The notes beneath the pieces were generated by a model. The model had not been told where the DNA came from. It searched no databases and worked only from the letters and a program-made list of their open reading frames with translations. Below, one piece after another: positions 1 to 7,843 of a DNA stretch of 15,719 nt. This DNA comes from Fervidibacter sp032160945. Its GTDB lineage: Bacteria > Armatimonadota > Fervidibacteria > Fervidibacterales > Fervidibacteraceae. Location: the NCBI GenBank assembly GCA_032160945.1, contig JAVHTL010000076.1. One strand, given 5' to 3'. Each line of letters begins with the position of its first letter. Positions within the stretch are counted from its first letter, which is position 1. A program made the translations under genes and the position numbers.

Positions 1-1
1 A

Positions 2-1522
2 CTCGTTTCAGCGGGTGCGACAATTGTTGGTCCAAAGCCGACCCGCTCACCGAGTTTGCAAGGTTACCCACAATGCGATGCTGAGGTGCAGAAACTGGCA
101 AGCGAAGTCTGGGGCAATTTGGACGGCAAAACTTTGACGGAGCGAAGTTTCGGCAGGGGCAAAGTTTTCTGGGGCAAGACAGTTGAACAAGTCTTGGCGC
201 AAAAAGGAATCAAGCCAGATTTTGAGGTCAAAACCAATGCGTTCGTGGCTTTGGCTTGGATTCACCGACGAGTTGGCAACCTTGACATTTACTTTGTCGC
301 CAACCAACGAGAGCGGTGGGAAGCAATTGAGTGCATTTTCCGAGTAAGGGGCAAAATCCCCGAACTTTGGCATCCAGACACTGGTGAGATGGAACTTGCT
401 CCAGCATTTTGGGAGCAAGACAACAGGACGGTTGTGCTTCTTCGGCTACCGCCTTACGGTTCAGTGTTCGTTGTGTTCCGACCGAGCACGAAACCCATTG
501 ACGCTGTCGTCTCCTTCCAACGCAACGGCACAAACGCTTGGCTTCCCGAACGCGCACCGATAAAGCGGCTTGAAATTCGGCGCGCCATTTACGGCGTTTT
601 GGACGACCCGAAAAGGTGCGTTGATGTGACGAAGCAACTTCAAGCGATGGTGGTGCGCGAGGGGCAACTCATCGTTCAAGCCAGCAATGCCATCGCCGGC
701 GACCCAGCGCCGTTCGTTGTCAAGCAATTGCGGGTTGACTACATCATTGACGGCGAGGAACGGACGGAAATTGTGCGTGAAGGCGAAATGCTGGAAATTC
801 CGAAAAGTGCTGGCTTATTGGCAAAATTCCCAGCCGATTTGCGCGTGAACGAGAAAGGGCAATTTGAACTGGTGGCTTGGCAAAGTGGCGTTTACGAACT
901 TAGAACCCGCTCGGGTAAGCGGAGATCAGTAACTGTCAAGTCAGTGCCAGAACCGCTTTCGCTGGATGAAAATTGGGAAGTTCGCTTCCCGCCTAACTGG
1001 GGTGCGCCCGAAGTTGTGAAGTTTGAAAAGTTGATTTCGTGGTCACAACATCCCGACGCGGGTGTCCGCTACTTTTCAGGCACAGCGACTTATGTGCGTG
1101 AGTTTGAAGTGCCGAAAGATTGGCTTGGCAAGGATAAAGTCATCGCGCTTGACTTAGGCATCGTTAGGCACATCGCCGAAGTTTGGCTCAATGGCGTTTC
1201 GTTGGGTATTAAATGGAAGCCGCCGTTCCGATGGGACATCACAAAATTTGTCAAGGCTGGGACAAACCGGCTTGAGATTCGCGTTACCAACACTTGGGTC
1301 AACAGGTTGATTGGCGATGAGGAGTTACCTGACGATTGCGAGTGGCATCCCGATGGCAGGCTGAGAGCGTTCTCGCAGTGGTTCGTTGAGGGCAAAACTC
1401 GCCCGTCGGGTCGTTTGACTTTCACGACTTGGAAGCATTACCGCAAAGGCGCAAGTTTGGAAGAAGCAGGTTTGCTCGGTCCAGTTCGCGTCATAGCAGG
1501 TGTTTGCCAAACCGAAATGTAG
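2..1522 (+). CDS. GH106-like alpha-L-rhamnosidase family protein, C-terminal part (5' end outside window)
   Basis: The reading frame is open from base 2 to the TAG at 1520-1522, giving 506 visible residues; the true start lies upstream. The first visible residues contain GATIVGPKPTRSPSL, followed by a segment with RGKVFWGKTVEQVL, WIHRRVGNLDIYFVANQ, GKIPELWHPDTGEM and GSVFVVFRP. This succession is characteristic, from memory, of the region after the catalytic barrel in large GH106/'glycosyl hydrolase' proteins that remove alpha-L-rhamnose from plant or surface polysaccharides. The last third (about nt 1075-1500) is a beta-sandwich sugar-binding domain like those of GH2 enzymes, with TYVREFEVP, AEVWLNGVSLG and TNRLEIRVTNTWVNRL. 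The catalytic residues should lie upstream and cannot be checked. Such enzymes are normally exported, but the signal peptide is not visible. The tricorn-like protease follows on the same strand after 110 bp. I am fairly sure of the family and less sure of the substrate. Confidence 0.82.
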   Translation, partial: LVSAGATIVGPKPTRSPSLQGYPQCDAEVQKLASEVWGNLDGKTLTERSFGRGKVFWGKTVEQVLAQKGIKPDFEVKTNAFVALAWIHRRVGNLDIYFVANQRERWEAIECIFRVRGKIPELWHPDTGEMELAPAFWEQDNRTVVLLRLPPYGSVFVVFRPSTKPIDAVVSFQRNGTNAWLPERAPIKRLEIRRAIYGVLDDPKRCVDVTKQLQAMVVREGQLIVQASNAIAGDPAPFVVKQLRVDYIIDGEERTEIVREGEMLEIPKSAGLLAKFPADLRVNEKGQFELVAWQSGVYELRTRSGKRRSVTVKSVPEPLSLDENWEVRFPPNWGAPEVVKFEKLISWSQHPDAGVRYFSGTATYVREFEVPKDWLGKDKVIALDLGIVRHIAEVWLNGVSLGIKWKPPFRWDITKFVKAGTNRLEIRVTNTWVNRLIGDEELPDDCEWHPDGRLRAFSQWFVEGKTRPSGRLTFTTWKHYRKGASLEEAGLLGPVRVIAGVCQTEM

Positions 1523-1632
1523 CATCAAGCCAATTTGATACTTTTCGCTTTTGTGTTGGCAAAAAAATCCAGCACCAAATTTTTAGCGTTAAACTTTGCG
1601 AGGCTAAGACTACATCGGAAGGGGGTTAAGAT

Positions 1633-4600
1633 ATGTTCAGGTTGGCAATCATTGGTTTACTTTTCACCATTGTCCTCGTCGCAAGGGCACAGGAACTTGA
1701 GCCGGCGAAATTTTTGCGTTCTCCTGCCCTCTCACCTGACGGAAGCAAAATTGCTTTCAGTTACCTCGGCGACATTTGGGTTGTCCCTGCTGAAGGTGGC
1801 ATGGCAACAAGGTTGACTGTCCATCCCGCTCACGATATTCGCCCGAAATTTTCGCCTGATGGAAAATGGATTGCTTTCAACTCAAATCGTGAGGGCAACT
1901 ATGACATTTACCTGATGCCTGCTTTTGGTGGCAAACCTAAGCGTCTGACTTTCCACAGCGCTGATGACATCTTGGGCGATTGGTCTCCCGATGGCAAGTG
2001 GATTGTTTTCAGCAGTAACCGAGACCACCAATTTTTGCAAATTTACTTGCTTGAGGTTGAAACTGGCTATGTGCGCCGTTTGACCAATGACGAAACAAAT
2101 TTGCGCTCGCCGACCTTCTCTTCCGACAGTCGCTACATTGTTTTTTGTCGTGGTGGAGTAAGTTGGTGGCGCAAAAGTTATCGTGGCAGCGCTAATAGCG
2201 AAATTTGGAGGTTGCCCATTACCATTGACGGTGACCGCATCACCACTGGCAAAATGGAAAGGCTCACATACTACGAAGGCAACGACTGGTTTCCAATGGT
2301 TGCTCCCGACGGAACACTTTACTTCGTCAGTGACCGAGACGGAATTTTCAACCTGTGGAGATTGAAAGAGGCACAAAGCAAAAAGAGTGGGGCAAATGAG
2401 GGCAGAGTTGAAAAGGTGACGAAACATGCTGACCGAGTGCTTTACCCAAGCATGAGTTGCGATGGTCGGTTCATTGTTTACGAACACGATTTTTCCCTTT
2501 GGATCTTGCCAACCGGAGGTGGCGAACCAAAGCGCTTAACAATTTACGCTCCCAGCGATGAGCAGCAAAACAGGCTGCAACGATTGAACCTGACGAGCCA
2601 AGCATCGGAGTTTGCCCTTTCACCAGATGGCAAGCAAATTGCCTTCGTGGTGCGAGGTGAAATTTTCGTTGTGAGTGCTGAAAAGGGCGGTGAGGCAAAA
2701 CGCATCACTGACCATCCTTACAGAGACTTTGACATTGATTGGTCGCCCGATGGTCGTAAACTTGCCTTCATTTCCGAGCGGGATGGAAACCGAGAAGTTT
2801 ACATCGTGGATGTGCAAACTCGCAAACTAAAGCGATTAACGAACACACCTGAGGCATCGGAAAGCAACCCAAAATGGTCGCCGACGGGCAACTATGTCGC
2901 TTTCATTCGCAATCCGTTCGGAAAGCAAATTTGCTGGGTTGATGTCAACACAGGTGAGGAAAAAGTTGTCATTGAAGGTCCACTTATTGGCGAGTTCGCT
3001 TGGAGTCCTGACAGTCGCTGGATTTGTTTCAACCGACGAAATTCAGCAAATAATGTCACCGACCTTTACATCGTCCCTTGGAACGGTGGCGAACCCGTCA
3101 ATGTAACTCGGCAGCCTTACTGGAATGAAAGCATCCTTTGGACTAAGGACGGCAAGCACATCCTTTTTCGGGGCAACCGCACCGAAGACAACACGGACAT
3201 TTTCGTGCTGCCATTGGAACGACCAAAGGAGAAGTTGGAGGAAGAGGAACGGGAAAGGGGGCGAAGAGCGGAAGAGGAGAAAAAGGTTAAGGAAGGCGAA
3301 AAGAATTTGCCAGAAGTGAAGATTGACTTCACGGACATACACAAGCGAATCCGAAGGTTGACAATGACGACTTTTGACGAAGGTTCGTTTGCCGTTACTC
3401 CTGACAGCAAAACCGTCATCTTTGTCGCTTCGCCCGTTGACCAACCCGAAATTTGGTCAATTCCCATTGAAGGTGGCTCTATGACGAGGCTTGTTTCAGG
3501 TGTTTCGGCTTCCCAGTTGCAATTTTCGCCCGATGGCAATCGGCTTTACTTTTTGTCAACAGGTGGAACCGTCCGCTACTTAGTGCGACCAGCCAACACA
3601 ATTGGCAGCGTAAATTTCACTGCCAGATTGGTTGTTGACCGAACAGTTGAACTGCAACATATGTTTGATGAAGGTTGGAGGTTGCTCAAAGAGCAGTTTT
3701 ACGATGAGAAGATGCACGGAGTGGACTGGGAGGCAATGCGGGAAAAGTATCGCCCGCTGATTGAACATGTTGCCCTTAAGGAAGACTTCTACGCCTTAGT
3801 CAGCATGATGCTGGGCGAATTGAACGCTTCTCACTTGGGCATCGGTGGCTCAACCGTTTCTGGTCCGAGCACCGCTTACTTGGGTGTTTGGTTTGACCCA
3901 GAGCACAAAGGTCCAGGTGTGAAAATCGCTGAGGTGCTTAAAAACTCCCCTGCAGACAGAGAAGGGAGCAAGTTGAATGTCGGCGAATTTATCTTGGCTA
4001 TTGACGGAGTTGATGTTTCAAACAACGAGCAAATTTGGGAGACACTGGCGGATAAATCAGGGCGAGTAGTGGAATTGTTGGTCAACGATAAGCCAAAAAA
4101 AGAAGGTGCAAGAACTGTCAAGATAAAGCCCATTGACCAAAGGCAATGGTCGGATTTGGTTTACGAGGTTTGGGTTGAAAAGCGTAAGCAAATGGTTGAT
4201 GAATGGTCGGGTGGGAGAATTGGCTACATTCACATCCGAGCCATGAGCCAAAGTGAACTGAGAAAGTTTGAGCGAGAGTTTTACGCTGATGTTGTGGGCA
4301 AGAAGGATGCACTCATCATTGATGTCAGGTTCAATCGCGGAGGTCACATCCATGACGAACTTTTGAGCATTTTGAAGAGAAGGCTTTATGCCCTGAGGCA
4401 GTATCGTGGCACTCCACCTTTCACTCAGCCGTTCCAAGTTTGGCAGAAACCGACCATTGTGCTCATCAACGAGTTTTCTGCATCGGATGCCGAAATTTTC
4501 CCGAAGGCATTCCGAGATTTGGGCTTGGGCAAACTTGTCGGTGTCCCAACTTACGGTGGCGTTATCGGGACTTTCAATGTCACACTGATTGACGGGATGA

Positions 4601-4773
4601 CCTTCTTCCGAGTGCCTGTAACAGGCTGGCGGACTTTGGATGGAGTGAACTTGGAAAACTATGGCGTCAAGCCAGACATTTTCGTTGAGCATTCGCCTGA
4701 ACATAACGCCAATGGTATTGACTTGCAGTTAGAAACGGCAGTGAAGGAGTTGCTCAAAGCAATTAAGAGTTGA
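1633..4773 (+). CDS. Secreted tricorn-like protease (TolB/WD40 propellers, PDZ, S41-type serine protease)
   Basis: This 1046-residue protein is close to the usual length of tricorn proteases, which cut oligopeptides in large ring assemblies. The order is: signal peptide 1-19 (hydrophobic run ending ARA, probable cut before Q20); propeller repeats of TolB/WD40 type to about 650 with many copies of FSPDGKWIAF-like strands; tricorn core C1 at about 660-740; PDZ at about 748-835 starting YLGVWFDP; and the S41-like core C2 to the end. The tricorn catalytic residues all appear present: S733-H734 in LNASHLGIGG, nucleophile S951 with D952 in NEFSASDAEIFP, and probably E1008 in LENYGVKPDIFVE. A very charged stretch at 531-557, rich in Glu, Lys and Arg, interrupts the second propeller and may be a coiled coil or a flexible loop. 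GGAAGGGGG at 1617-1625 lies 7 bases before the ATG. No convincing promoter was seen in the 110 bp upstream. The signal peptide implies action outside the cytoplasm, unlike archaeal tricorn. The last 11 bp overlap the convergent DUF1501 gene. Confidence 0.93.
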   Translation: MFRLAIIGLLFTIVLVARAQELEPAKFLRSPALSPDGSKIAFSYLGDIWVVPAEGGMATRLTVHPAHDIRPKFSPDGKWIAFNSNREGNYDIYLMPAFGGKPKRLTFHSADDILGDWSPDGKWIVFSSNRDHQFLQIYLLEVETGYVRRLTNDETNLRSPTFSSDSRYIVFCRGGVSWWRKSYRGSANSEIWRLPITIDGDRITTGKMERLTYYEGNDWFPMVAPDGTLYFVSDRDGIFNLWRLKEAQSKKSGANEGRVEKVTKHADRVLYPSMSCDGRFIVYEHDFSLWILPTGGGEPKRLTIYAPSDEQQNRLQRLNLTSQASEFALSPDGKQIAFVVRGEIFVVSAEKGGEAKRITDHPYRDFDIDWSPDGRKLAFISERDGNREVYIVDVQTRKLKRLTNTPEASESNPKWSPTGNYVAFIRNPFGKQICWVDVNTGEEKVVIEGPLIGEFAWSPDSRWICFNRRNSANNVTDLYIVPWNGGEPVNVTRQPYWNESILWTKDGKHILFRGNRTEDNTDIFVLPLERPKEKLEEEERERGRRAEEEKKVKEGEKNLPEVKIDFTDIHKRIRRLTMTTFDEGSFAVTPDSKTVIFVASPVDQPEIWSIPIEGGSMTRLVSGVSASQLQFSPDGNRLYFLSTGGTVRYLVRPANTIGSVNFTARLVVDRTVELQHMFDEGWRLLKEQFYDEKMHGVDWEAMREKYRPLIEHVALKEDFYALVSMMLGELNASHLGIGGSTVSGPSTAYLGVWFDPEHKGPGVKIAEVLKNSPADREGSKLNVGEFILAIDGVDVSNNEQIWETLADKSGRVVELLVNDKPKKEGARTVKIKPIDQRQWSDLVYEVWVEKRKQMVDEWSGGRIGYIHIRAMSQSELRKFEREFYADVVGKKDALIIDVRFNRGGHIHDELLSILKRRLYALRQYRGTPPFTQPFQVWQKPTIVLINEFSASDAEIFPKAFRDLGLGKLVGVPTYGGVIGTFNVTLIDGMTFFRVPVTGWRTLDGVNLENYGVKPDIFVEHSPEHNANGIDLQLETAVKELLKAIKS

Positions 4774-6070
4774 CCAGTTCACTGACGATTTTCCCTTTGT
4801 CAGTGATGGTAACGGGTCGTCCGTTAGGCGTGTAATAGCGCTTGTTAGGGTCAATGCCTAACGAGTGACACAAAGTTGCGAACAAGTCTGGAACTGTCAC
4901 TGGGCGATGGACCACCTGCGTGCCATCTTCGTTTGTGGCTCCAATCACTTGCCCGCCTTTGATACCACCACCAGCCAAAACTACGCTGAAACCTTGTGCC
5001 CAATGGTCGCGACCTTCGTTGGGGTTAATGCGAGGGGTTCGCCCAAATTCTCCCATCCAGAGAACTAAAGTGCTGTCAAGCAAGTTTCGTTCCTTCAAGT
5101 CCTTGAGCAAAGTTGCAAAGGCTGGGTCAAGGACGGAGCACAACTTTTGAGTTCGGTTGAAATTGTCTTGGTGAGTGTCCCAGCCATCCAAGTAAACTTC
5201 AACGAACCTGACACCTGCTTCAACCAATCTCCTTGCCAGCAAACAACCGCGCCCAAAATCGTTATCGCCGTATGCTTGCTTAACGCTTTCAGGCTCTTCA
5301 GCGATATTGAAGGCTTTGGTTAGCGGGGAACGCATGAGCCTGACGGCTTTGTTGTAGGCAACCAGATGGCGATTTTGGTTCTCCTGTTTTGCCAATTCGG
5401 AGAATTTTCCTTCCAAGTATCGCAGCAAAACTAACCTTCGCTCAATCCTTTCTGGCGTCACATATTGAGGTGGCAGCAAATTTTCAACTGGTTGGCTCAA
5501 GTTGGTGACGACAAGGGGGTTGTAAATTGAGCCGAGGAAACCAGCACCGAAAGAAGGACCGCGAATGCTGACGAAGTTTGGAAGGTCAAAATTCTCATCG
5601 CCAATTTCTTTGGCTACAATTGCACCAAAACTTGGGTGCACGACAGTCCCTTGAGGCAAATAGCCAGTGTGCAGCAAGTATTGAGCGCGCTGATGGTTAG
5701 TCTCCCGAGAGACCATTGACCTGATGACGGCAAGTTTATCGGCATGTTCAGCCAACTGAGGCAAAAGTTCAGTGAATTGGACTTCTGGCACATTGGTCTT
5801 AATGGGCTTGAAAATCCCACCATTGACGCTGTTAGGCTTAGGGTCAAAAGTGTCAATTTGGCTTGGACCTCCGTTCATCCAAAGCAAGATGACCGATTTG
5901 GCTTTCTTCGTTCTCACTTGCCCTTGCAAAGGTTGAGCCAACCAATCGGCAAACAACATGCCAATGAGCCCACCAAGCCCGACCTTGATGAACCCTCTTC
6001 GGCTCAAGCCTTCAGACCAAGTTTCCAAACAACCGCAGCAATATTCTTGCGTCCATTTGCCCAATGGCAT
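4763..6070 (-). CDS. DUF1501 family exported protein
   Basis: This protein has 435 residues. DUF1501 (PF07394) belongs to the alkaline phosphatase/sulfatase-like superfamily; its biochemical role is unsettled, and it is abundant in Planctomycetota, Armatimonadota and relatives. Visible signatures are a twin-arginine signal SRRGFIKVGLGGLIGML at 23-39, LLWMNGGPSQIDTFDPKP at 62-79, and the C-terminal LWMGEFGRTPRINP, GRDHWAQGFSVVLAGGG and VPDLFATLCHSLGI, all typical of the family. A Cys cluster YCCGC (10-14) precedes the Tat signal. I chose ATG 6070 because AAGGAGGT at 6080-6087 lies 9 bases upstream; the in-frame TTG at 6076 would sit only 3 bases from it. The gene follows the DUF1549/DUF1553 gene by 24 bp, so the two are almost certainly one operon, as is common for this pair. 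Its stop lies within the 3' end of the opposite-strand protease gene. The Tat signal suggests a folded, perhaps metal-containing protein exported to the periplasm. Confidence 0.93.
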   Translation of the reverse strand: MPLGKWTQEYCCGCLETWSEGLSRRGFIKVGLGGLIGMLFADWLAQPLQGQVRTKKAKSVILLWMNGGPSQIDTFDPKPNSVNGGIFKPIKTNVPEVQFTELLPQLAEHADKLAVIRSMVSRETNHQRAQYLLHTGYLPQGTVVHPSFGAIVAKEIGDENFDLPNFVSIRGPSFGAGFLGSIYNPLVVTNLSQPVENLLPPQYVTPERIERRLVLLRYLEGKFSELAKQENQNRHLVAYNKAVRLMRSPLTKAFNIAEEPESVKQAYGDNDFGRGCLLARRLVEAGVRFVEVYLDGWDTHQDNFNRTQKLCSVLDPAFATLLKDLKERNLLDSTLVLWMGEFGRTPRINPNEGRDHWAQGFSVVLAGGGIKGGQVIGATNEDGTQVVHRPVTVPDLFATLCHSLGIDPNKRYYTPNGRPVTITDKGKIVSELVNS

Positions 6071-6079
6071 TTGCAAAGC

Positions 6080-6087
6080 ACCTCCTT
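6080..6087 (-). promoter_or_regulatory. Strong Shine-Dalgarno deciding the DUF1501 start
   Basis: The minus strand reads AAGGAGGT here, a full anti-16S match. It is 9 bases from ATG 6070 and only 3 from the alternative TTG 6076, so the shorter protein is preferred. Confidence 0.8.
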
Positions 6088-6094
6088 TTGAGTT

Positions 6095-7750
6095 TTAATG
6101 GTTGAACAGAAACTCTCCCGAATTGAGCAGTGCCCAAGCGATGTCTTCAAAGGCTTGCGCCCTTGGTGGTAACTGCAAGTTGCCTTGAATTATCCCCAAC
6201 CGAAAATCGCGCCGACCTTTCAAAACATAACCTTGCTGCGCCGTTGACGAAAACTTTTGCACATGCTCCAACATCGTTTTCTTTTCGTCTTCGGTCGGGT
6301 AACGGCAATAGAAGCGCAAAAACAGTGAATTGAGGTGTTCCTCGTCAGAAACACCATTAGCCAAATTGCGGAAAAGTGGCAAACCTCCAGCCAAACTAAC
6401 GGCACGCTGTATTTGCTCGTTGTTCATCAACAAAAGGGATTGTTGTATGGTCTGCTCAAACGCCGTCACATCGGGTTCTTCGTCGGTGTTGAAGACGAAA
6501 ACGAACCTTCGTTCTATGGATGACCGCAATTGCTCAAGAAGCCTTGGTGCCCGCTCTTTGAGCACTTCCTCAGCGCCTGTCGCTCGCAAAATGGCGTTGA
6601 AAAGTTGCTCTGGCATCAATGGGCGAAGTTGGGCTTGCGCGAAAGTTTCAGGTGAATTGATTGTGCCTTTGGTGGATTGGCAGGAAAGTTGATATGCTCT
6701 CGTGCTGACGATTATGCGAATTAGTCGCTTCAGGTCATAACCGTTCTGGACGAAATCGTCAGCCAACTTCTCTAAAACTTCGGGAATGGCAGGTGGATTT
6801 TCGGGTTGGAAAGCATCAACTGGGTGAACTAAACCGTAACCGAAAAAGTAAGCCCAATAGCGGTTAACGACGGCTTGTGCAAACAATCGGTTTTGAGGGT
6901 GTGTCAAGAAGGTAGCGAAAGCAGCACGACGGTCACTGGGCACTTCAGGCAAATCCAAACTGGCGAAGACAAAATTTGGCGATACAACCTGCTTTTGACC
7001 TTTGCGCTCCATTACCGCCTCACCTCTTGGAGCGTCAAAAACCTCAAAAGCCACAATTCGGTTTTGTTCCCTCACTGGTCGGATGCGCACTCGCGCAAAG
7101 TATGCTGCTGTGCTCCAAAAGTCTTGTTGCTTCCACCTTGGGTCGTTAAAAGCATCATGGCACTGAGCGCATTGAATTTGCGTGCCCAAAAAGATGCGAG
7201 AAACTGCTCCCGCCAACTCTTCAGGACGGGCTTCATATTTGACGAAAAAGGCGGTAGCGCCATTTTCATCCGTTCGCCCCGATGCCGTCAGCAAATCGGA
7301 AACCCATTGGTTGTAGGGAACATTTTGCGAAAGTTTATCTTGCAGCCACCCCTCCATAGCCTTAGAAGCGATATTGCCTGCCCGTTGACTCTCACGACCA
7401 ATCAACCAAATTCGCCAAACTTTTGCCCACCATTGAGCGTATTCAGGACTGTTGAGCAACTGCTCTACGAGTTTCATTCGCTTGTCGTGGTCTTTGTCAG
7501 CAAGGAACTGGCGAGTAACTTCTTCAGGTGGCAAGTTACCAGTTAAGTCCAAGTAAACCCGACGCAAAAACTCAGAGTCCGTTGCAGGTGGTGCTGGCTT
7601 GACTCCTTTTTCCTGCCAGTAGCGATAGATGGCTGAGTTGATTTCTCTGACGACTGAGGAGATGTCGTCACCACGATTTTGAGGAAGCGATAATGCGCAA
7701 GCCCAAGCAATGATCAAACTCATTGTCAAAACGCAAGCCCTAAAACGCAT
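6095..7750 (-). CDS. DUF1549/DUF1553 exported protein (planctomycete cytochrome-associated family)
   Basis: This protein has 551 residues. A signal peptide covers about residues 1-22 (hydrophobic MRFRACVLTMSLIIAWACA). DUF1549 (PF07583, PSCyt2) follows, with RRVYLDLTGNLPPEEV and LLNSPEYAQWWAKVWRIWL. After the middle region comes DUF1553 (PF07587, PSD1), with HPQNRLFAQAVVNRYWAYFF, GLVHPVDAF and NGYDLKRLIRIIVSTRAYQL. Between the domains the family's conserved CAQCHD lies at 194-199; CxxCH is the haem c attachment motif, so this protein may carry one haem, though that is inference. There is no separate N-terminal cytochrome c (PSCyt1) domain, so this is the short version of the family. AAGGAGG at 7762-7768 is 11 bases before the ATG. 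The DUF1501 gene follows 24 bp downstream, the usual partner. The upstream DUF2723 gene ends 93 bp away, so membership of one longer transcript is possible but unproven. Function is unknown; a role in extracellular carbohydrate use has been suggested for the family. Confidence 0.92.
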   Translation of the reverse strand: MRFRACVLTMSLIIAWACALSLPQNRGDDISSVVREINSAIYRYWQEKGVKPAPPATDSEFLRRVYLDLTGNLPPEEVTRQFLADKDHDKRMKLVEQLLNSPEYAQWWAKVWRIWLIGRESQRAGNIASKAMEGWLQDKLSQNVPYNQWVSDLLTASGRTDENGATAFFVKYEARPEELAGAVSRIFLGTQIQCAQCHDAFNDPRWKQQDFWSTAAYFARVRIRPVREQNRIVAFEVFDAPRGEAVMERKGQKQVVSPNFVFASLDLPEVPSDRRAAFATFLTHPQNRLFAQAVVNRYWAYFFGYGLVHPVDAFQPENPPAIPEVLEKLADDFVQNGYDLKRLIRIIVSTRAYQLSCQSTKGTINSPETFAQAQLRPLMPEQLFNAILRATGAEEVLKERAPRLLEQLRSSIERRFVFVFNTDEEPDVTAFEQTIQQSLLLMNNEQIQRAVSLAGGLPLFRNLANGVSDEEHLNSLFLRFYCRYPTEDEKKTMLEHVQKFSSTAQQGYVLKGRRDFRLGIIQGNLQLPPRAQAFEDIAWALLNSGEFLFNH

Positions 7751-7769
7751 GACCTATTTCGCCTCCTTT

Positions 7770-7789
7770 TTCGGAGCGCTCCTGCCGAA
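7770..7789 (-). promoter_or_regulatory. Small inverted repeat upstream of the DUF1549/DUF1553 ribosome binding site
   Basis: TTCGG at 7770-7774 and CCGAA at 7785-7789 are complementary around a 10-base loop, immediately upstream of the Shine-Dalgarno at 7762-7768. The loop contains most of the palindrome GGAGCGCTCC (7773-7782). It could be an operator or a translation-modulating hairpin; a 5-bp stem may also be chance. Confidence 0.2.
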
Positions 7790-7843
7790 TTTGACGCCGT
7801 GCAACAAAAAAGGTTTACGACTCTGCCAAATGTGCAGGGGAAA

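Noticed and set aside
1882..2487. 201-residue frame opposite the tricorn gene
   Set aside because: It is the antisense shadow of propeller repeats, with no family motifs and no ribosome binding site that stands out.
4057..4704. 215-residue frame opposite the tricorn catalytic region
   Set aside because: It is an antisense shadow; the plus-strand frame carries all conserved catalytic motifs.
6071..6076. TTG start at 6076 for the DUF1501 gene
   Set aside because: It lies only 3 bases from the Shine-Dalgarno, whereas ATG 6070 has ideal spacing.
6875..7546. 223-residue plus-strand frame within the DUF1549/DUF1553 gene
   Set aside because: It has no recognisable domain and is fully overlapped by the conserved minus-strand protein.
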